Positions 24,926-36,333 of a stretch of DNA of 64,000 nucleotides are shown one piece after another; position 1 is the first letter of the stretch, and the number at the start of each line of letters is the position of its first letter. This DNA is from Chamaecrista fasciculata (taxonomy: Eukaryota; Streptophyta; Magnoliopsida; Fabales; Fabaceae): contig QANZ01001590.1 of NCBI GenBank assembly GCA_003254925.1, forward strand, positions 33,028 to 97,027, in the 5' to 3' direction. The translations under genes and the position numbers were made by a program. The notes below the pieces were generated by a model that had not been told where the DNA came from, searched no databases, and worked only from the letters and a program-made list of their open reading frames with translations.

Positions 24926-25160
24926 GCCAAAGTCTCATATTGGTCCCTTATGTATGGGGTGGGTTTTAAATTGATCCCTTATCTTTCATTTGTTTTAAAT
25001 TAATTCTACAAACAAAAATTTGGGGGTACAATTAACCAAAAATACTTTTCGAGTACAATTGAAACTGACTTCATACTTTAGAGCTACTTCCAAAAAAAAA
25101 ACTTTAAAGATATAATTGAAACTAATTTTATGAGGTAAACTTTTTGCTTTTTAAGGACAA
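24926..25160. mobile_element. Solo left arm, GGCCAAAGT foldback group
   Basis: It starts ggccaaagtctcatattgg and continues with two ggtccctt/gatccctt phrases at ~35-bp spacing. No inverse arm follows, so it is half of an element. Confidence 0.5.
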
Positions 25161-25517
25161 CAGATAAAAAAAAAAAAAATTGCTAAAGCAAGATTTTGAT
25201 TAATGATGGCCAGCAAAACAATGTTTTTCATTTGAAATCATATTGGGTTTTTAGCTAAGCCTGGCCCAATATACAAAAATGTTTTCTCATTCTCGATCCA
25301 CTAATGATAGTAAATAATTTTCGACCAAAAACAAAAAAAGGTAGTATATGATCAACCAAAAACAATAGAACTTAAAGTAAATACTTTCAAAATATGGCCC
25401 AAAGAAATTAAACTCTTTAGCCCATTCTCACTTCATCCTTAAACTTATTGTTTCAGATTCAGATATTCTCACTGACCAAACAAAAAAAAAAAAATTCAGA
25501 TATTCTCAGATCTTATT

Positions 25518-25650
25518 TAGGTCAAAATCTCATTTTGGTCCTCACATTATTATGAGATCAGTTTCGTTTTGATCTTAAAATTGTTTTTGTTCTGTTTGGT
25601 CCCAAAAATATAATATTGTCTGATTTATGTTGTCATTTCTAACATGGATA
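25518..25650. mobile_element. Solo arm of a ggtcaaa-type foldback MITE
   Basis: The phrases ggtcaaaatctcattttgg and tctgtttggtccc match the outer arm of the 7,931 and 42,195 elements. The inverse arm is not recognised. Confidence 0.45.
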
Positions 25651-25685
25651 GTTGAGATGAACCAATTCTCTCTCACACGCAATTA

Positions 25686-25812
25686 ATCCTCTATAGTACT
25701 TTAGGGGTGTAGTGATGAAGTGAGAAAGTGTCTATGTGAACCACTTTCTTTCTCTACATGTTCCTTTCTCTCTCAGCACTATACCTATAGTGCATTATAG
25801 ATGATCCAAATT
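25686..25812. mobile_element. Small MITE (second copy of the 13,446 type)
   Basis: The left half atcctctatagtactttagg is mirrored by the right half (complement of atcatctataatgcactata). The inner gtgagaaagtg and ctttctctcagcac also pair approximately. Confidence 0.55.
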
Positions 25813-26079
25813 GCTCTCACATGTGTCATGATAAGTGAGTTGGCCAAAAGAAAAAAGAAAAATGTTTTTTTAATCATAAACTGAAGATAAATTAATTGTT
25901 GATTTTTTTTTCAAATAATGAAAATTTTTCTTTCTTCCTTTATCAACTCACTCATTATAATTCATATAAGAGAAATAATTCATCTCAATGACAAAAACAA
26001 GATGAAATCAAATTTTTAACTAATGGTAGAACAAATGAGAAAGTTTGAGAAACAAATTAAAACAAAACAAAAAAAAACG

Positions 26080-27449
26080 AGTAAACCAACTTTCTAGTCC
26101 CTGAATTTTGGATACGGTGACAGATAGGTCCCTGAATTTTACTCAGTGTACAAGCCGGTCCCCGAATTTTCGAAATGCCTAACTAATTGGTCCCTCCATT
26201 ATATTGTCGTTACAAAAAAGCTAACGTGGCCATAATGGAATCTGATGTGTCCCGTTATGCGGTGACGTGTCTTGTTATGTCCACGTCAGAGCCCGTTATG
26301 TTCACAAAAAAAAAATTGTGCCACGTCATAAAATTGCGACATCTCAGCAGTTTTGCATTGCACTTTTAGGTCCATGACCCATTTTTATTCCATTATTCTC
26401 AATTCACCCTCTTTTTCATAATCTTCTTTCATTTTAGTCCCAAATCCTCAAAATAAAATTGTAAAGTGTCGCAAAATTCTTTCAAACACTGCAATTTAAT
26501 CCTTAAAAATATTTTAAACCCTGAACCTTAAACCCTAAATCCTCAAATCCTAAACCCTAAACCCTAAAACCCCAAATCCTAAAGCCCCAAACCCTAAACC
26601 CTAAAAAAAAGTATGAATTGAACAATTAGGTCATTGACCCATTTTTGTTCCATTATTCTCAATTCACCCTTTTTTTCATCATCTTCATTCATTTTAGTTC
26701 CAAATCCTCAAAATAAAATTGTAAAGTGTCCCAAAACTCTTTCAAACATTACAATTTAGTCCTTAAAAATATTAAAAACCTTAAATCCTAAAACTCTAAA
26801 CCCCTAAACCCTAAACCCTAAAAAAATTACACATCACCATAAATTAAAAAAAAAAATTACACATAACATTTTTTTACACATCATTATAATTTTTCTCTCC
26901 CCCTAAACCTTCATCCAAAATTTAAAAAGAAATCCCAAAAATTATGAAAAAAAAAGCACTGTTCATAAAAAATGTTCATCATCTTCATTCCTCCTCCTAC
27001 TCCTCTTTCAGTCTCATCATTCCTTCAATCTCAATCTCATTATTCCATTATTAATACCTAGCTAGTCAATTTTCATCCCTTCTGTCATAAAATGAATGAA
27101 GATGATGAAAAAAATGGTGAATTCAGAATAATGGAATAAAAATGGGTCAGGGACCTAAAAGTGCAATGCAAAATTGCTAAGGTGTCGCTATTTTATGACG
27201 TGGCACAATTTTTTTTTGTGTGAACATAACGGGCTCTGACGTGGACATAACGGGACACGTCACCGCATAACGGGACACATCAGCGTCCGTTTTGGCCACG
27301 TCAGCTTTTTTGTAACGACAATATGACAGAGGGACCAATTAGTTAGGCGTTTCGAAAATTCGGGGACCGGCTTGTACACTGAGTAAAATTCAGGGACCTA
27401 TCTGCCACCGCGTCCAAAATTCAGGGACCGAAAAGTTAATTTACTAAAC
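26080..27449. mobile_element. Large foldback element with telomere-like interior
   Basis: Long inverted arms (about 26080-26440 and 27090-27449) pair through gtaaaccaactttctagtcc, gtacaagccggtccccg, gtcgttacaaaaaagct and repeated cgtggca/cacgtcag words. The interior has two direct ~250-bp units, each ending in runs of ccctaaa (26515-26609 and 26770-26822), the plant telomere repeat unit. No coding sequence is seen. Confidence 0.8.
26515..26822. repeat. Two interstitial telomere-like (CCCTAAA) blocks
   Basis: Blocks at 26515-26609 and 26770-26822 contain imperfect tandem ccctaaa with ccccaaa and tcctaaa variants. Both lie at the ends of duplicated ~250-bp units inside the foldback element, so they were amplified with it rather than by telomerase at this site. 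Confidence 0.75.
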
Positions 27450-27549
27450 AAAAAACAGTTTTAACTTTTAAGATCAAAGTGTCTTTGATAATATATGTTT
27501 TACCTGTGAAATCAGAATTCTATATCCTTCATCAAATTCACATTTTAGA

Positions 27550-27745
27550 ATCAACATTTGTTTGGTGTAATGGTTTGGCAAGTTATATATCCTATGGAAA
27601 GGATCCAAGTTCAATCTCTAGAGTCGCTATTATTGGGAGGGCTCTGACCGTTTGATCTCTGAGATCCGAATGAAATTAGTCTTCGTCTAGACCGCTAGCT
27701 ACAAAGATAAGCGAAAGTAATCCATAATTTAACCGAAAAAAAAAA
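27550..27745 (+). mobile_element. tRNA-derived SINE, copy 1
   Basis: The head tttggtgtaatggtttggcaag and a decayed B-box-like ggatccaagttcaatctc are followed by a body shared with the copy at 30,342 (tgggagggctctgacc, gaatgaaattagtctt) and an A-rich tail. Target duplication tcacattttaga lies at 27538-27549 and 27746-27757. It is older than the 30,342 copy by divergence. Confidence 0.8.
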
Positions 27746-27757
27746 TCACATTTTAGA

Positions 27758-28096
27758 GTAGCTAGTTATCTAAACTTAACAAAGAAAGTGATAATTCCGT
27801 TGACTTTGTAATGCATGCATTTTCAGAAAATGAGTAGTGTGGATTGCGGCTTGGTTGGTTTTTTGATGTCTGCCACAAAATGTGCAATCCCACTCGTGCA
27901 ACGTAAAGCTAAGGGAGGCAAATCCTAGTGGGAACATGAACATCACCAATCACACCAAAACCTCTCTCTCTCTCTAATTAACAAACAAATCCTTCCATTA
28001 ACCTTTAAATCCATTCATTATACCCCAAACTTTAGAGGTCAAAAGTGTGAACAAAACTCACAATTGCTTTTGCTCTTTTCAACTCCATGCCCATCC

Positions 28097-28129
<33 letters not shown>

Positions 28130-28979
28130 GCTACCTTAACTTTTTCCCTTTACTACTTACTTTTCCTCTCTTTAATTGATTTCTTTCCTATGGAATTAAG
28201 GTTTGTTCTTGTTGGGACAGCTAGCAAGATGCAGAAAAAAGCTTATTCATTAATAAAACCCTCCATTATATTGGTTATAAAACTTTAATAGAGAGATAAT
28301 TAGGTCATTTTAAGAATGTCTTTAATGAAAGATATAGCACTATGTATGTATATATATATATATCCATATATATAGTGCAGAAACTATGTTGCAGAGGAGA
28401 CACTCGTGCAATGTAATTGATAATTGTTGCCACCAAGTGTGGTGGCAACTTTGGACAACCAAATCGATGGAGTTCTTATTTTGTCACCAATTTCGTTGCA
28501 AAAGCATAATAAAAAGGAACAAAAGAGAGGGTCCATTTGTGAAGAAATCATGAATATATATTATATGACCCTCTTTTGTGTCAAGTTTTAACAAATGGAA
28601 GAAAAAAAAAACATCATCATCTTCATATGGCCAAAACGCAAGATAAAAGAGAAAAGCTAGAGACTGACACGTTTCACCAAAATTAATTATTATCAAACAT
28701 GTCTTCCAATTTGTCCTTTTAATTTTCTTCTTCTTAATATGTCATAAATGCATAAAACTTCTTTGAATTTTAAAAATTAACCGAAGATTCATTGAATTTT
28801 TAACGTAGTATAAATAATCTCTTTTATTAAAATTTTTATTGAAAAAACAATTTTGTTTTNCAATATAATCTATATATACTCTAATTTATATTTAGAAATA
28901 AACTTTTGATAAAATAAAATGATTATAAAAAAATTAATAATCACATATAACACAATAAAAAAAATTATATATAAATACC
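27758..28979. other. Spacer with AT runs and a short hairpin, no gene seen
   Basis: Contains a CT run near 27,965, an (AT)n run at 28,100-28,130, a perfect 10-bp-arm hairpin gttgccacca/tggtggcaac at 28426-28449, and a single N at 28860. 27,840-28,260 has promoter/leader-like composition but no convincing ORF or splice structure. Confidence 0.4.
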
Positions 28980-29126
28980 AGTAGTTCAATTTGATTAATT
29001 GTATATCCAAATTATTAACCGAACTAAACCATTCAATTTTGATACATTTTTAACTAAATCAAACTACTCATTGGTCGGTTTAGTTTGATTTTTGATTCGG
29101 TTCGGTTTGATTTTAAACACTCCTAA
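28980..29126. mobile_element. Right end of an hAT-like repeat (ggttcggtttgattt)
   Basis: Subterminal aaccgaactaaacca and ggtcggtttagtttg words lead to an end reading acactccta, the complement of TAGGAGTGT, as in the hAT-like elements at 35,699 and 59,981. The left end is not resolved. Confidence 0.45.
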
Positions 29127-29139
29127 TTGGCTTGATTAG

Positions 29140-29990
29140 GGATATATTGTCAGGTTAAAACATTTACAACATCATACCACGAAGGTTACGGTTAGCTTTT
29201 TAGGAAGCTCATAAGATTGGAAATAGAGGTTTGGTTCTCTCACAAAGAGAAATTTATCACACAAATAAGTACACAATGGAGATGAAGAGTATAAGCTCAA
29301 AATGTCAAATGTACACAAGATCACTTGGTGAACTTTAGAATTAAGAAAGCTTATGAATTTCCCTTGGTATTTGATCTTTTATAGATGCCAAGAAGTAGTC
29401 ATTACTCATTAGAAATAAATCTTCAACCGTCTAAAGTAGCTTATGAATTTCCCTTGGTATTTGATCTATAGATTTTGGGAGATGAAATTACAAAGCTTGG
29501 TCTGATTGCATAAAAACATTTGATGCTTCTTCTTTGACTTTTACTTCAGCCTCATTATATTCTTCTCTGATCTTTACAATGACTAATGCTCTAAGCTTGT
29601 TATTATGATAAAGGAGATACAATACCTTTTGTTCTTCAAGTTCACATTTTTTTTTTTACTATTTTTCAGTCATTCCTACAAGAGACAGCAACTGTAGAAA
29701 GCGGTTTCCTATATTGTGCTAGAAACAGTAAGGCTTAAGAAACAAGAGTTTTACTTTTTGCCAAAATAGGAAAGATGAGAAAAAAAGGTGATAAAGAGAT
29801 AGGGATTGTTGAGAATCACTACTAAACAAATAGTCAAAGTCCATGACCATTTTGTCATTATCAAGAATAATAATTAATTAAATTAAACTTAATTCAAAAT
29901 AATTAATTAATTAAAAATTCACTAATCAAAGTTTATATAGCTCATCAAAGGACTTCTACAAATACCTCACAAGTGATTTGGGTAAATTCC
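29140..29990. other. Unassigned spacer with a 31-bp direct repeat
   Basis: The phrase agcttatgaatttcccttgg followed by tatttgatct occurs at 29347 and again near 29437, 90 bp apart. The neighbouring ggttctctcacaaagagaaa could be LTR debris, but no element ends are seen. No gene is recognised. Confidence 0.35.
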
Positions 29991-30039
29991 TATTTTAAAA
30001 ATTTGAGACATTTTATTTTATCTTGGTCTCTAATATTTA

Positions 30040-30235
30040 CTTGAAATTTTATTTTGGTCCCTAATAGTTTTCTCTTTCATTTTGATCTTTAATGTTTTTC
30101 AACAGTTTCGTTTGGTCTTTAATAAGTTTCATAATTGGTCTCTCTAACTACTGAATGTGATCGATCATATATTTCTCATTCTAAGTTTAAATATAAAAAA
30201 AATCAGAACTACAAAATACTCATAATGATTTCTTT
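30040..30235. mobile_element. Solo arm of a ggtcaaa-type foldback MITE
   Basis: Phrases cttggtctctaatatttact, ttttggtccctaatag and gaatgtgatcgatcatat follow the order of the 7,931 and 42,195 arms. The inverse arm is absent; a SINE lies just downstream. Confidence 0.5.
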
Positions 30236-30341
30236 TTGTTTTCAATTCAATGTAACAAATAAATATGAAATTTTTTTTTACATAAAGCCAAGTTAAAATG
30301 GTTTTAATTTTTGTAGTAAAGTTAAATTAAGAATTTGAGAA

Positions 30342-30526
30342 CCAACAAATGTTTGGTGCAGTGGTAGGCGAGCTGCACCCCAGGTTGAGAGACCTGGGTT
30401 CGAGCCCTGGAGTCGACATTTGTTGGGAGGGCTTTAACTGTTCGCTTCCCGGCTTGAATGAGATTAGTCTCTGCTTAGACCGTAACACGGATAAGTGGGG
30501 GACACCCATGGTATTTACCAAAAAAA
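30342..30526 (+). mobile_element. tRNA-derived SINE, copy 2 (best preserved)
   Basis: A-box-like gtggtaggcgagctgc and B-box ggttcgagccc are at RNA polymerase III spacing, followed by a tRNA-unrelated body and a poly(A) tail. It is flanked by a perfect 18-bp duplication aaattaagaatttgagaa (30324-30341 and 30527-30544), which shows a recent insertion by a LINE machinery. Confidence 0.92.
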
Positions 30527-31010
30527 AAATTAAGAATTTGAGAATTTTATCACTATAAACAATTTACTAGACAATGATTATGTACGTTTATATCATGGAC
30601 TTAAATAATTTCAATGGTGAGATGTATGTGTCACCGTAACGTTATTGCTTGCTGAAATAACAATTGACATTTCTTTAAAATAATTAATTATATATGCGAC
30701 GAAATTTATGGCTAATCAATATCTTGATTCCCATTCAGCTTACTGTTGAAAAGATTGTCTAAAACAGTGCTTCTGCTCCTAAAAGTGGAACATTTTTTTG
30801 CAAATTAAGCACAAGTGAATCGGAAATTTGGAAGTTGTGTCTCAAGTTAATCTAAAATTCTAAATTACTCATCAATATAATATGTCTTCAGGCCAAAAAA
30901 AAAAATCAATATAATATGTCAGAGAATTCATTTCTAATTAGTATTTGAGTTAATTACTGTCATTGAAATTAAATAATCTTAAAAGTTAAAACCAAACTAA
31001 ATAATATCAA

Positions 31011-31197
31011 TTAACAAATATTTGGTGTAGCGTGTGATGCATCTCAAATCAAGTTGAAGAACCAAGGTTCAAATTCTGGAATCGACATTGTTGAGAGGAT
31101 TTTCACTATTTGTAGGCTTGAATGAGATTATTAGTCTTTACCTAGATCATTATACAGATAGATAAGAGTAAGAGAAATTCATAGTTATACAAGGTAA
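31011..31197 (+). mobile_element. tRNA-derived SINE, copy 3
   Basis: Same family as the 30,342 copy: head atttggtgtagcgtgtgatgc, B-box-like aggttcaaattc, body ttgtaggcttgaatgagatt. Target duplication caaactaaataatatcaa / caaactaactaatatcaa (30993-31010 and 31198-31215) with one mismatch. It is diverged, so an intermediate-age insertion. Confidence 0.85.
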
Positions 31198-31215
31198 CAA
31201 ACTAACTAATATCAA

Positions 31216-31644
31216 AATATTCATGAGAATCTTACAAAATTATGTTGTGGGTTGAGGTTTGGATCTAAGTTTAACATCAATGTGGGTCTGTGATAGATAT
31301 AAATATATATATATATATATATATATTCTCTATAATAATAGATATTTAATTTTATAAATAAAAACATAATATTTAAACTTCAAGGAATAAGAAAATATTT
31401 ATTACTTTATGAAATAATATAATAATATATTGGCAAAAAAAGAAGTAAAATAATAAAATTTATTTTTATAAAATTAATATTAAATAATTAAATATGTAAA
31501 AAGTTGATAAAAATAGACTTTATATTAATAAATAATAATTTATTTTTGAAATTTCTCCAAGTCTCGATCCAAACATATATAGGAATTTGATAATTCTCCA
31601 GTTTTGAGAATGTGAATTGATTTTGATACCGTTTATATTATATT
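31216..31644. other. AT-rich spacer, no gene seen
   Basis: Includes an (AT)n run at about 31,302-31,326. No recognised element. Confidence 0.4.
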
Positions 31645-32130
31645 GGCCAAAGTCTTATTTAGTTCTTCATGTCTGTTTAAAGTTTTGTTTTAATCTCTCA
31701 AATTTTTTTTCGTTTCATTTTGGTCTCTCATGTTTGCTCAAAATTTTGTTTTGGTCCCTCAAGTTTCTAGAAAGTTTCACCGATAGTTCTTGATTCTTTT
31801 CCATCAACTTTTTCCGTTAAAAAAAAAAAGAAAAAAAAATTAACTTTCATCTCCCAACAATTTTGTACTTTTATTATGTTTTGATCCTTATTACAAAAGA
31901 GAAGGACCTTAATGCAAAAGAGCAAAATTGTTGGGAGATAAAAGTTAGTTCTTTTTCTTTTGTTAAGTGTATAGAAAAGAGTCAGAGACTAACGGTGAAA
32001 TTTTTTAGAAACTTGAGCGACCAAAACGTAACTTTGAACAAATATAAAGGACCAAAACAATACGAAAAAAACTTGAGGCACTAAAACAAAACTTTAAGCA
32101 AACATGAGGGACCAAAATAGATCTTTGCCC
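31645..32130. mobile_element. Mutator-like foldback element (GGCCAAAGT group)
   Basis: The left end ggccaaagtcttatttagtt is mirrored at the right end (gggaccaaaatagatctttg then ccc). The centre pairs perfectly over aactttcatctcccaacaa. The flanking 9-mers tattatatt (31636-31644) and tattatttt (32131-32139) match at 8 of 9. Non-coding; the transcript would form an almost complete hairpin. Confidence 0.75.
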
Positions 32131-32867
32131 TATTATTTTCGAATCCATGTCTAAGAATCATATATAATACCCTACTCATACCTACCATACTTATGATTAT
32201 CCCTACTCAAAGAGTAAATTAACATTTTGGTTGATAGATTATATGATCACTATCATCTTAATCCTTAATTTATTGAAATGTTCGATTTCATCTCTAAAAA
32301 TATATTACTCCTTACAAGTTAATCCCTTTATATATTATAAAATTGTACAACTTAGCTTAATCCATTGAAGAATTAAATTGCCGAGTCATAAATTTTAAGG
32401 GATCAAATTAATTATTTTAAACAACCTAAAGACTAAACATATAACAACGTTGATATATAATAATTCATAGGAATTGATAGTTTATTCTTAAATAATGCAT
32501 TCTAATCTTAGTGGTAGATATTTTTAGCCCTAACAATTAAGCTGGCTAGGTAGCAAGCATGGATTGAGAGAAGGTAATTAAGGTCCTACAAAGTGAGTAC
32601 AGAGTCACGTGACAAGTGAGTGAAGAAGAAGAAGAAGAAGAAGAAAGCGTGGCTTTTGTTGGGCAGTTGTCTTTTAATTTGTCTTAGGAATGAAGGCACG
32701 TGATGGGCACGGGGCCCCCCACGAATGTCTGTCTTCGATCCCTCCAAATTATCAAACAACTATAATAATATCATCACCTCACCTCTTTCTTAATTTCTCA
32801 CCCTTTTCAAATTCCTTAATATTAATACTATATCTATATATTTGCATGCATTATTAGAAACTTATAG
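32131..32867. other. Spacer with a G-box-containing GC island
   Basis: Mostly AT-rich. 32,601-32,760 stands out: two CACGTG palindromes (about 32,605 and 32,698), a (GAA)n run, and ggggccccccacg. This looks like promoter-type sequence, but no gene is recognised on either side. Confidence 0.35.
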
Positions 32868-33234
32868 GCTAAATTGCACTAATTAAGACCTCTTGAGTTG
32901 TAAAATTTGACAGATAAATCCCATGAGTTTTCAATTGTGTGTGCTCACTTAAGACTCTTGAGTTTTAAAACTTGACAAACAGACTCCTTGAAGTTTCACC
33001 TTTGCTCACTAAAGACTTCTAAATAGCTAGCTCAATCTTTTAAAAAAAGAATTCATAAAGGGTCTTAAGTGAACAAAGTTTACAACTTATGGGGCTTGTC
33101 TGTCAAGTTTTAAAACTTAGAGATCTTAAGTGAGCACAGTTGAAAACTCAAGGGGTTTGCCTGTCAAGTTTTAAAACTCATAGGTATTTTCTTCCACTAA
33201 CCTAAAGCTCAAGGAGACTTAGTACAATTTAGCC
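32868..33234. mobile_element. Mutator-like foldback element (ggctaaattgcac ends)
   Basis: The left end ggctaaattgcactaattaa is mirrored by agtacaatttagcc. Arms consist of repeated phrases such as actcttgagttttaaaactt and gacaaacagactcc. The flanking 9-mers aaacttata and aaatttata match at 8 of 9. Relatives or arms at 46,325, 54,516 and 58,739. Confidence 0.7.
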
Positions 33235-33321
33235 AAATTTATATATATACACATTGAGTTATTGGTAAGAGTGATAAGTATCATTGTCAAAAATGAATTT
33301 TAACTTGTAAACTCATAAAGT

Positions 33322-33652
33322 AAGTAAATTTATTATTGGGTATTTGAATTTACATCAAGTTAACTAATCAGTCTCTAAATAATCAAAATATACTATTCAA
33401 TCCCTAAATTGTTGCAATTGTCAATGATTTGATCATTGTGTCAAATTCAGGAACCAAATAGTATTAATTTAGTAAAAATTCAAGGACCAAAAAGTATAAA
33501 ATTATTTCGAATTCAGGGACCAAATCGTCATTATTAGAGATCAAATAGTTGATAATTGAAATATTCCAGGGATCTAATCGTGTATTTTGATTATTGAGAG
33601 ACTGATTAGTTGACTTAGTATAAATTTAGGGACCAAATAGTAAATTTTCTCT
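33322..33652. mobile_element. Short foldback element (gtaaatttatta ends)
   Basis: The left arm (aagttaactaatcagtctct, then aatcaaaatatactattcaa) is mirrored closely by the right arm (agagactgattagttgactt, with atctaatcgtgtattttgat). It is compact and hairpin-forming, a relative of the element at 11,844. Confidence 0.65.
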
Positions 33653-34239
33653 TTAGTTAACTCAACTATTTTTTTTTTATTTCAAACTCACATATAAACT
33701 TAAACTTGTAGTAACCTCATGAATTTGAGTTACTTTATTTTTTTTCTATGCTGGACTGATTTAATATTAAGAATTTATTTAATAAGAATAAGTTAAACAT
33801 AACTATATGCTAGTATATAAATCTTCAAGCTTAAAGTAGCTTCGAAAAATGTTTATATGTTGTATATATGATTAAATGAAATTCTTATTAAATTTTATAT
33901 ATATGTTAATTAATAATTATTTGATTTAGATATATATAATTTTAATTTTTTTTATCGTATTTAAATTTAAAAGTAGCTCAATATAATGACATACAATAAT
34001 TTAGCTTATCAATATCATTATTTACATAAATAAAATCTTATAAGTTTATGATTCAAGTTTACCATACTCTCAACTTAAACTTTTGAATTTGACAATCTTT
34101 ATGGTAATTACTTCAATCCTCATATGTAAAGTCTTGATGTCAAATCTTGTTGGAGACACTCTGAAATATATATATATATATATATATATAATGTGATAAT
34201 ATTAATCAAACACTTGAACTCTTGAAGAATGATAAATGA
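33653..34239. other. AT-rich spacer, no gene seen
   Basis: Very AT-rich with an (AT)n run at about 34,166-34,190. Confidence 0.4.
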
Positions 34240-34745
34240 GTAGTCATAGACATAGAGTCTCCATTGGCATTAATGCTTTGACAATGCTTGTGCAATTGCC
34301 TTTGTTCATGACACAACTATTTTAAGATCAAAGTTACCAAGAGCTATATATGTATGGCATGTGTGTAATTATTGTCCATAGTAGGAGGGTGGTTTTGGTA
34401 ATTTAAGAGAGTCACTAATTGGGATGGGACCCTCCCAATGAGAGGGTAGGGAAGAGGATTATCCATTCACAGCTAAGATGAGGAGTGAAATGAACATGCA
34501 AGTTGGGGAGTGTGTTGAGTAGGGTATGTATGGTAAGGGCATTAACTCCAAAATTGCCCTTATCTTTCAAATCTTTGTGGCACCCCACCTTTTATATTAT
34601 GCTTCTACTCGGTCATGGGTCCTACTACATAACCTTCCCCACAATCATCAATGCTCATACTTTGACAAACCCCATCTATCTCCTTTGACCACAACGTCAG
34701 GACAAGGCTTCTCCTTCAATTCTCCTCTATATATAGAAGTATAGA
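34240..34745 (+). promoter_or_regulatory. Orphan promoter-like island
   Basis: A ~500-bp stretch of balanced composition, not repeated elsewhere in the window. It has cacaacgtcagg (a TGACG-type motif on the complement) and a good TATA box ctcctctatatatagaag at about 34,722-34,739 placed at the right edge. No coding exon follows; a foldback MITE begins at 34,820. Promoter identity is inference from composition and TATA box only. Confidence 0.3.
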
Positions 34746-34819
34746 TAAATAATAACATTCAAATATATATATATATATACACTCTTGAAATTAAAGAATA
34801 TGTCCTAATTATATAATAC

Positions 34820-35643
34820 AGGTCGAATGCTCAAATCGGTCCAAATTGTTGTCATTTAGTTCCATTTTAATCTCAAACTACTGAATATATTTATATCTTT
34901 AATTTCTTGTTTTAAGTTAGAATGTAATAAGTTTAGAGCCATGTGTTACATACGATGACTAATCGTACTTTCTCTATCCACTCGGGGCTATTAACAAACG
35001 AGATCAAATTGGGTCCTGAAAGTGGATTGTTCGTATCACAATCAAACAAGCAAAATTTGTCATATATCTCTTGTTTTAAGTTCGAAGGTGACCAAGTTAC
35101 GAGTTACTCTTAACGAATTCCTTTTCTTCTTTATTAGTTGGGAACGTCAGCAAATAAGATCTAATCGAGCTCAAAAGTGGGTTTTGGACTAAAAAGTAAA
35201 AAATTATGAAAATTGATCCCAAACCCACATTCAAGCCCGATTTCACCTCATTTACTGAAGATCCCAACTAAGTAAAAAAAAGGACTCGTTAAGAGTAACC
35301 CTGTAGTTCTAAACTCGTTACATTCGAACTAGAAACGAGAGATATATGACTAACTTTGCTTGTTTGATCGTGAAATAAGCAGATTACCTTCAGGGTATGA
35401 TTTGACCTTATTTAATTTGTTGAGGGCCTCCACTAAATAGAGAAAGTACTCATCTAAAACACCATGTAGCTCTGGACTTATCACATTGAAATTTTAAATG
35501 AGAGAAATATGACCACATTCAGTATATTGGGACCAAAATGAACCTAAATGACAACATTTAGGACTAACTTGAACATTTTGAAATATTTAGGACCGAAATG
35601 AACTTAAGGACATACATTTAGAACCAATTTGAGCATTTGACCT
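34820..35643. mobile_element. Foldback MITE (aggtcgaatgctcaaat group)
   Basis: The left end aggtcgaatgctcaaatcgg is mirrored by the right end (aaccaatttgagcatttg then acct). The flanking 9-mers tataataca and tataatata match at 8 of 9, consistent with a Mutator-type duplication. Inner parts match the copies at 10,139 and 14,403. Confidence 0.75.
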
Positions 35644-35698
35644 ATAATATATATGTCATGAAGAATATGATAACAAATTGCTAACCAAATGTGACAAG

Positions 35699-36333
35699 TA
35701 GGAGTGAGCGCGGGCTGGGTTGGGGCGAGTTGAGGGAAAATCCCAACTCAACCCGCACATCAATTTGCGGGTTGGGTCGGGTTGGGTTTTATAATTTTTA
35801 AAACTCAACTCGAACCAACCCAACCCGCAACTCTGCGGGTTGGGTTGGGTTGAACTCGCGGGTTGAGTTTGTAATTTTTTTTTTAATTTTCATAACAAAA
35901 AAATATCATTATAAATTTGAGTAATGAATAATAAAACTTATACATAAAAAAAGTTAAAAAAATAGATTATATATATATAAATATAAATCAATTAAAATAT
36001 ACTCCATAACATATGTAAATGTAATACATATATGTAATTATATAAATTTTAAAATCAAAATACATTACTTATAAAGAACTAATAATATAAATACATAAGA
36101 AACATACAAAATTTATATAAAAATACATAAACATGTATAAAAAAAAATAAAAAAATTTATATGCGGGCTCGCGGGTTGGGTTAGGTTGAAAAACTACGAA
36201 CCCGCAACCCAACCCGCAAGTGTGCGGGTTGACAATTTTAAGCCCAAACCAACCCGCGAACCCGAACCAATCCAACCCATAGCTGTGGGTTGGTTTGGTT
36301 TCTGCGGGCTCGCGGGTAGGTTTGTTCACCCTA
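35699..36333. mobile_element. hAT-like MITE (gcgggttgggtt-rich ends)
   Basis: The ends are taggagtgagc and the complement of tagggtgaaca. The 8-bp flanks gtgacaag (35691-35698) and gtgacaac (36334-36341) match at 7 of 8. Subterminal arrays of gggttggg/cccaaccc on both sides surround an AT-rich core. Non-coding. Confidence 0.8.

Noticed and set aside
26515-26609. A true telomere or chromosome end at the ccctaaa tracts
   Set aside because: The tracts are short, imperfect and enclosed in a foldback element with unique sequence on both sides.
28064-28288. 74-aa frame at 28,064 with a Tyr/Ile repeat
   Set aside because: It is produced by the (AT)n microsatellite; no family resemblance.
28426-28449. 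Perfect 10-bp-arm palindrome as a possible miRNA or terminator
   Set aside because: The stem is too short for a plant miRNA precursor and no longer pairing extends from it.
30349-30558. 69-aa frame over the SINE, and its antisense frame
   Set aside because: The sequence is a pol III-type SINE with an 18-bp target duplication; the frames are incidental.
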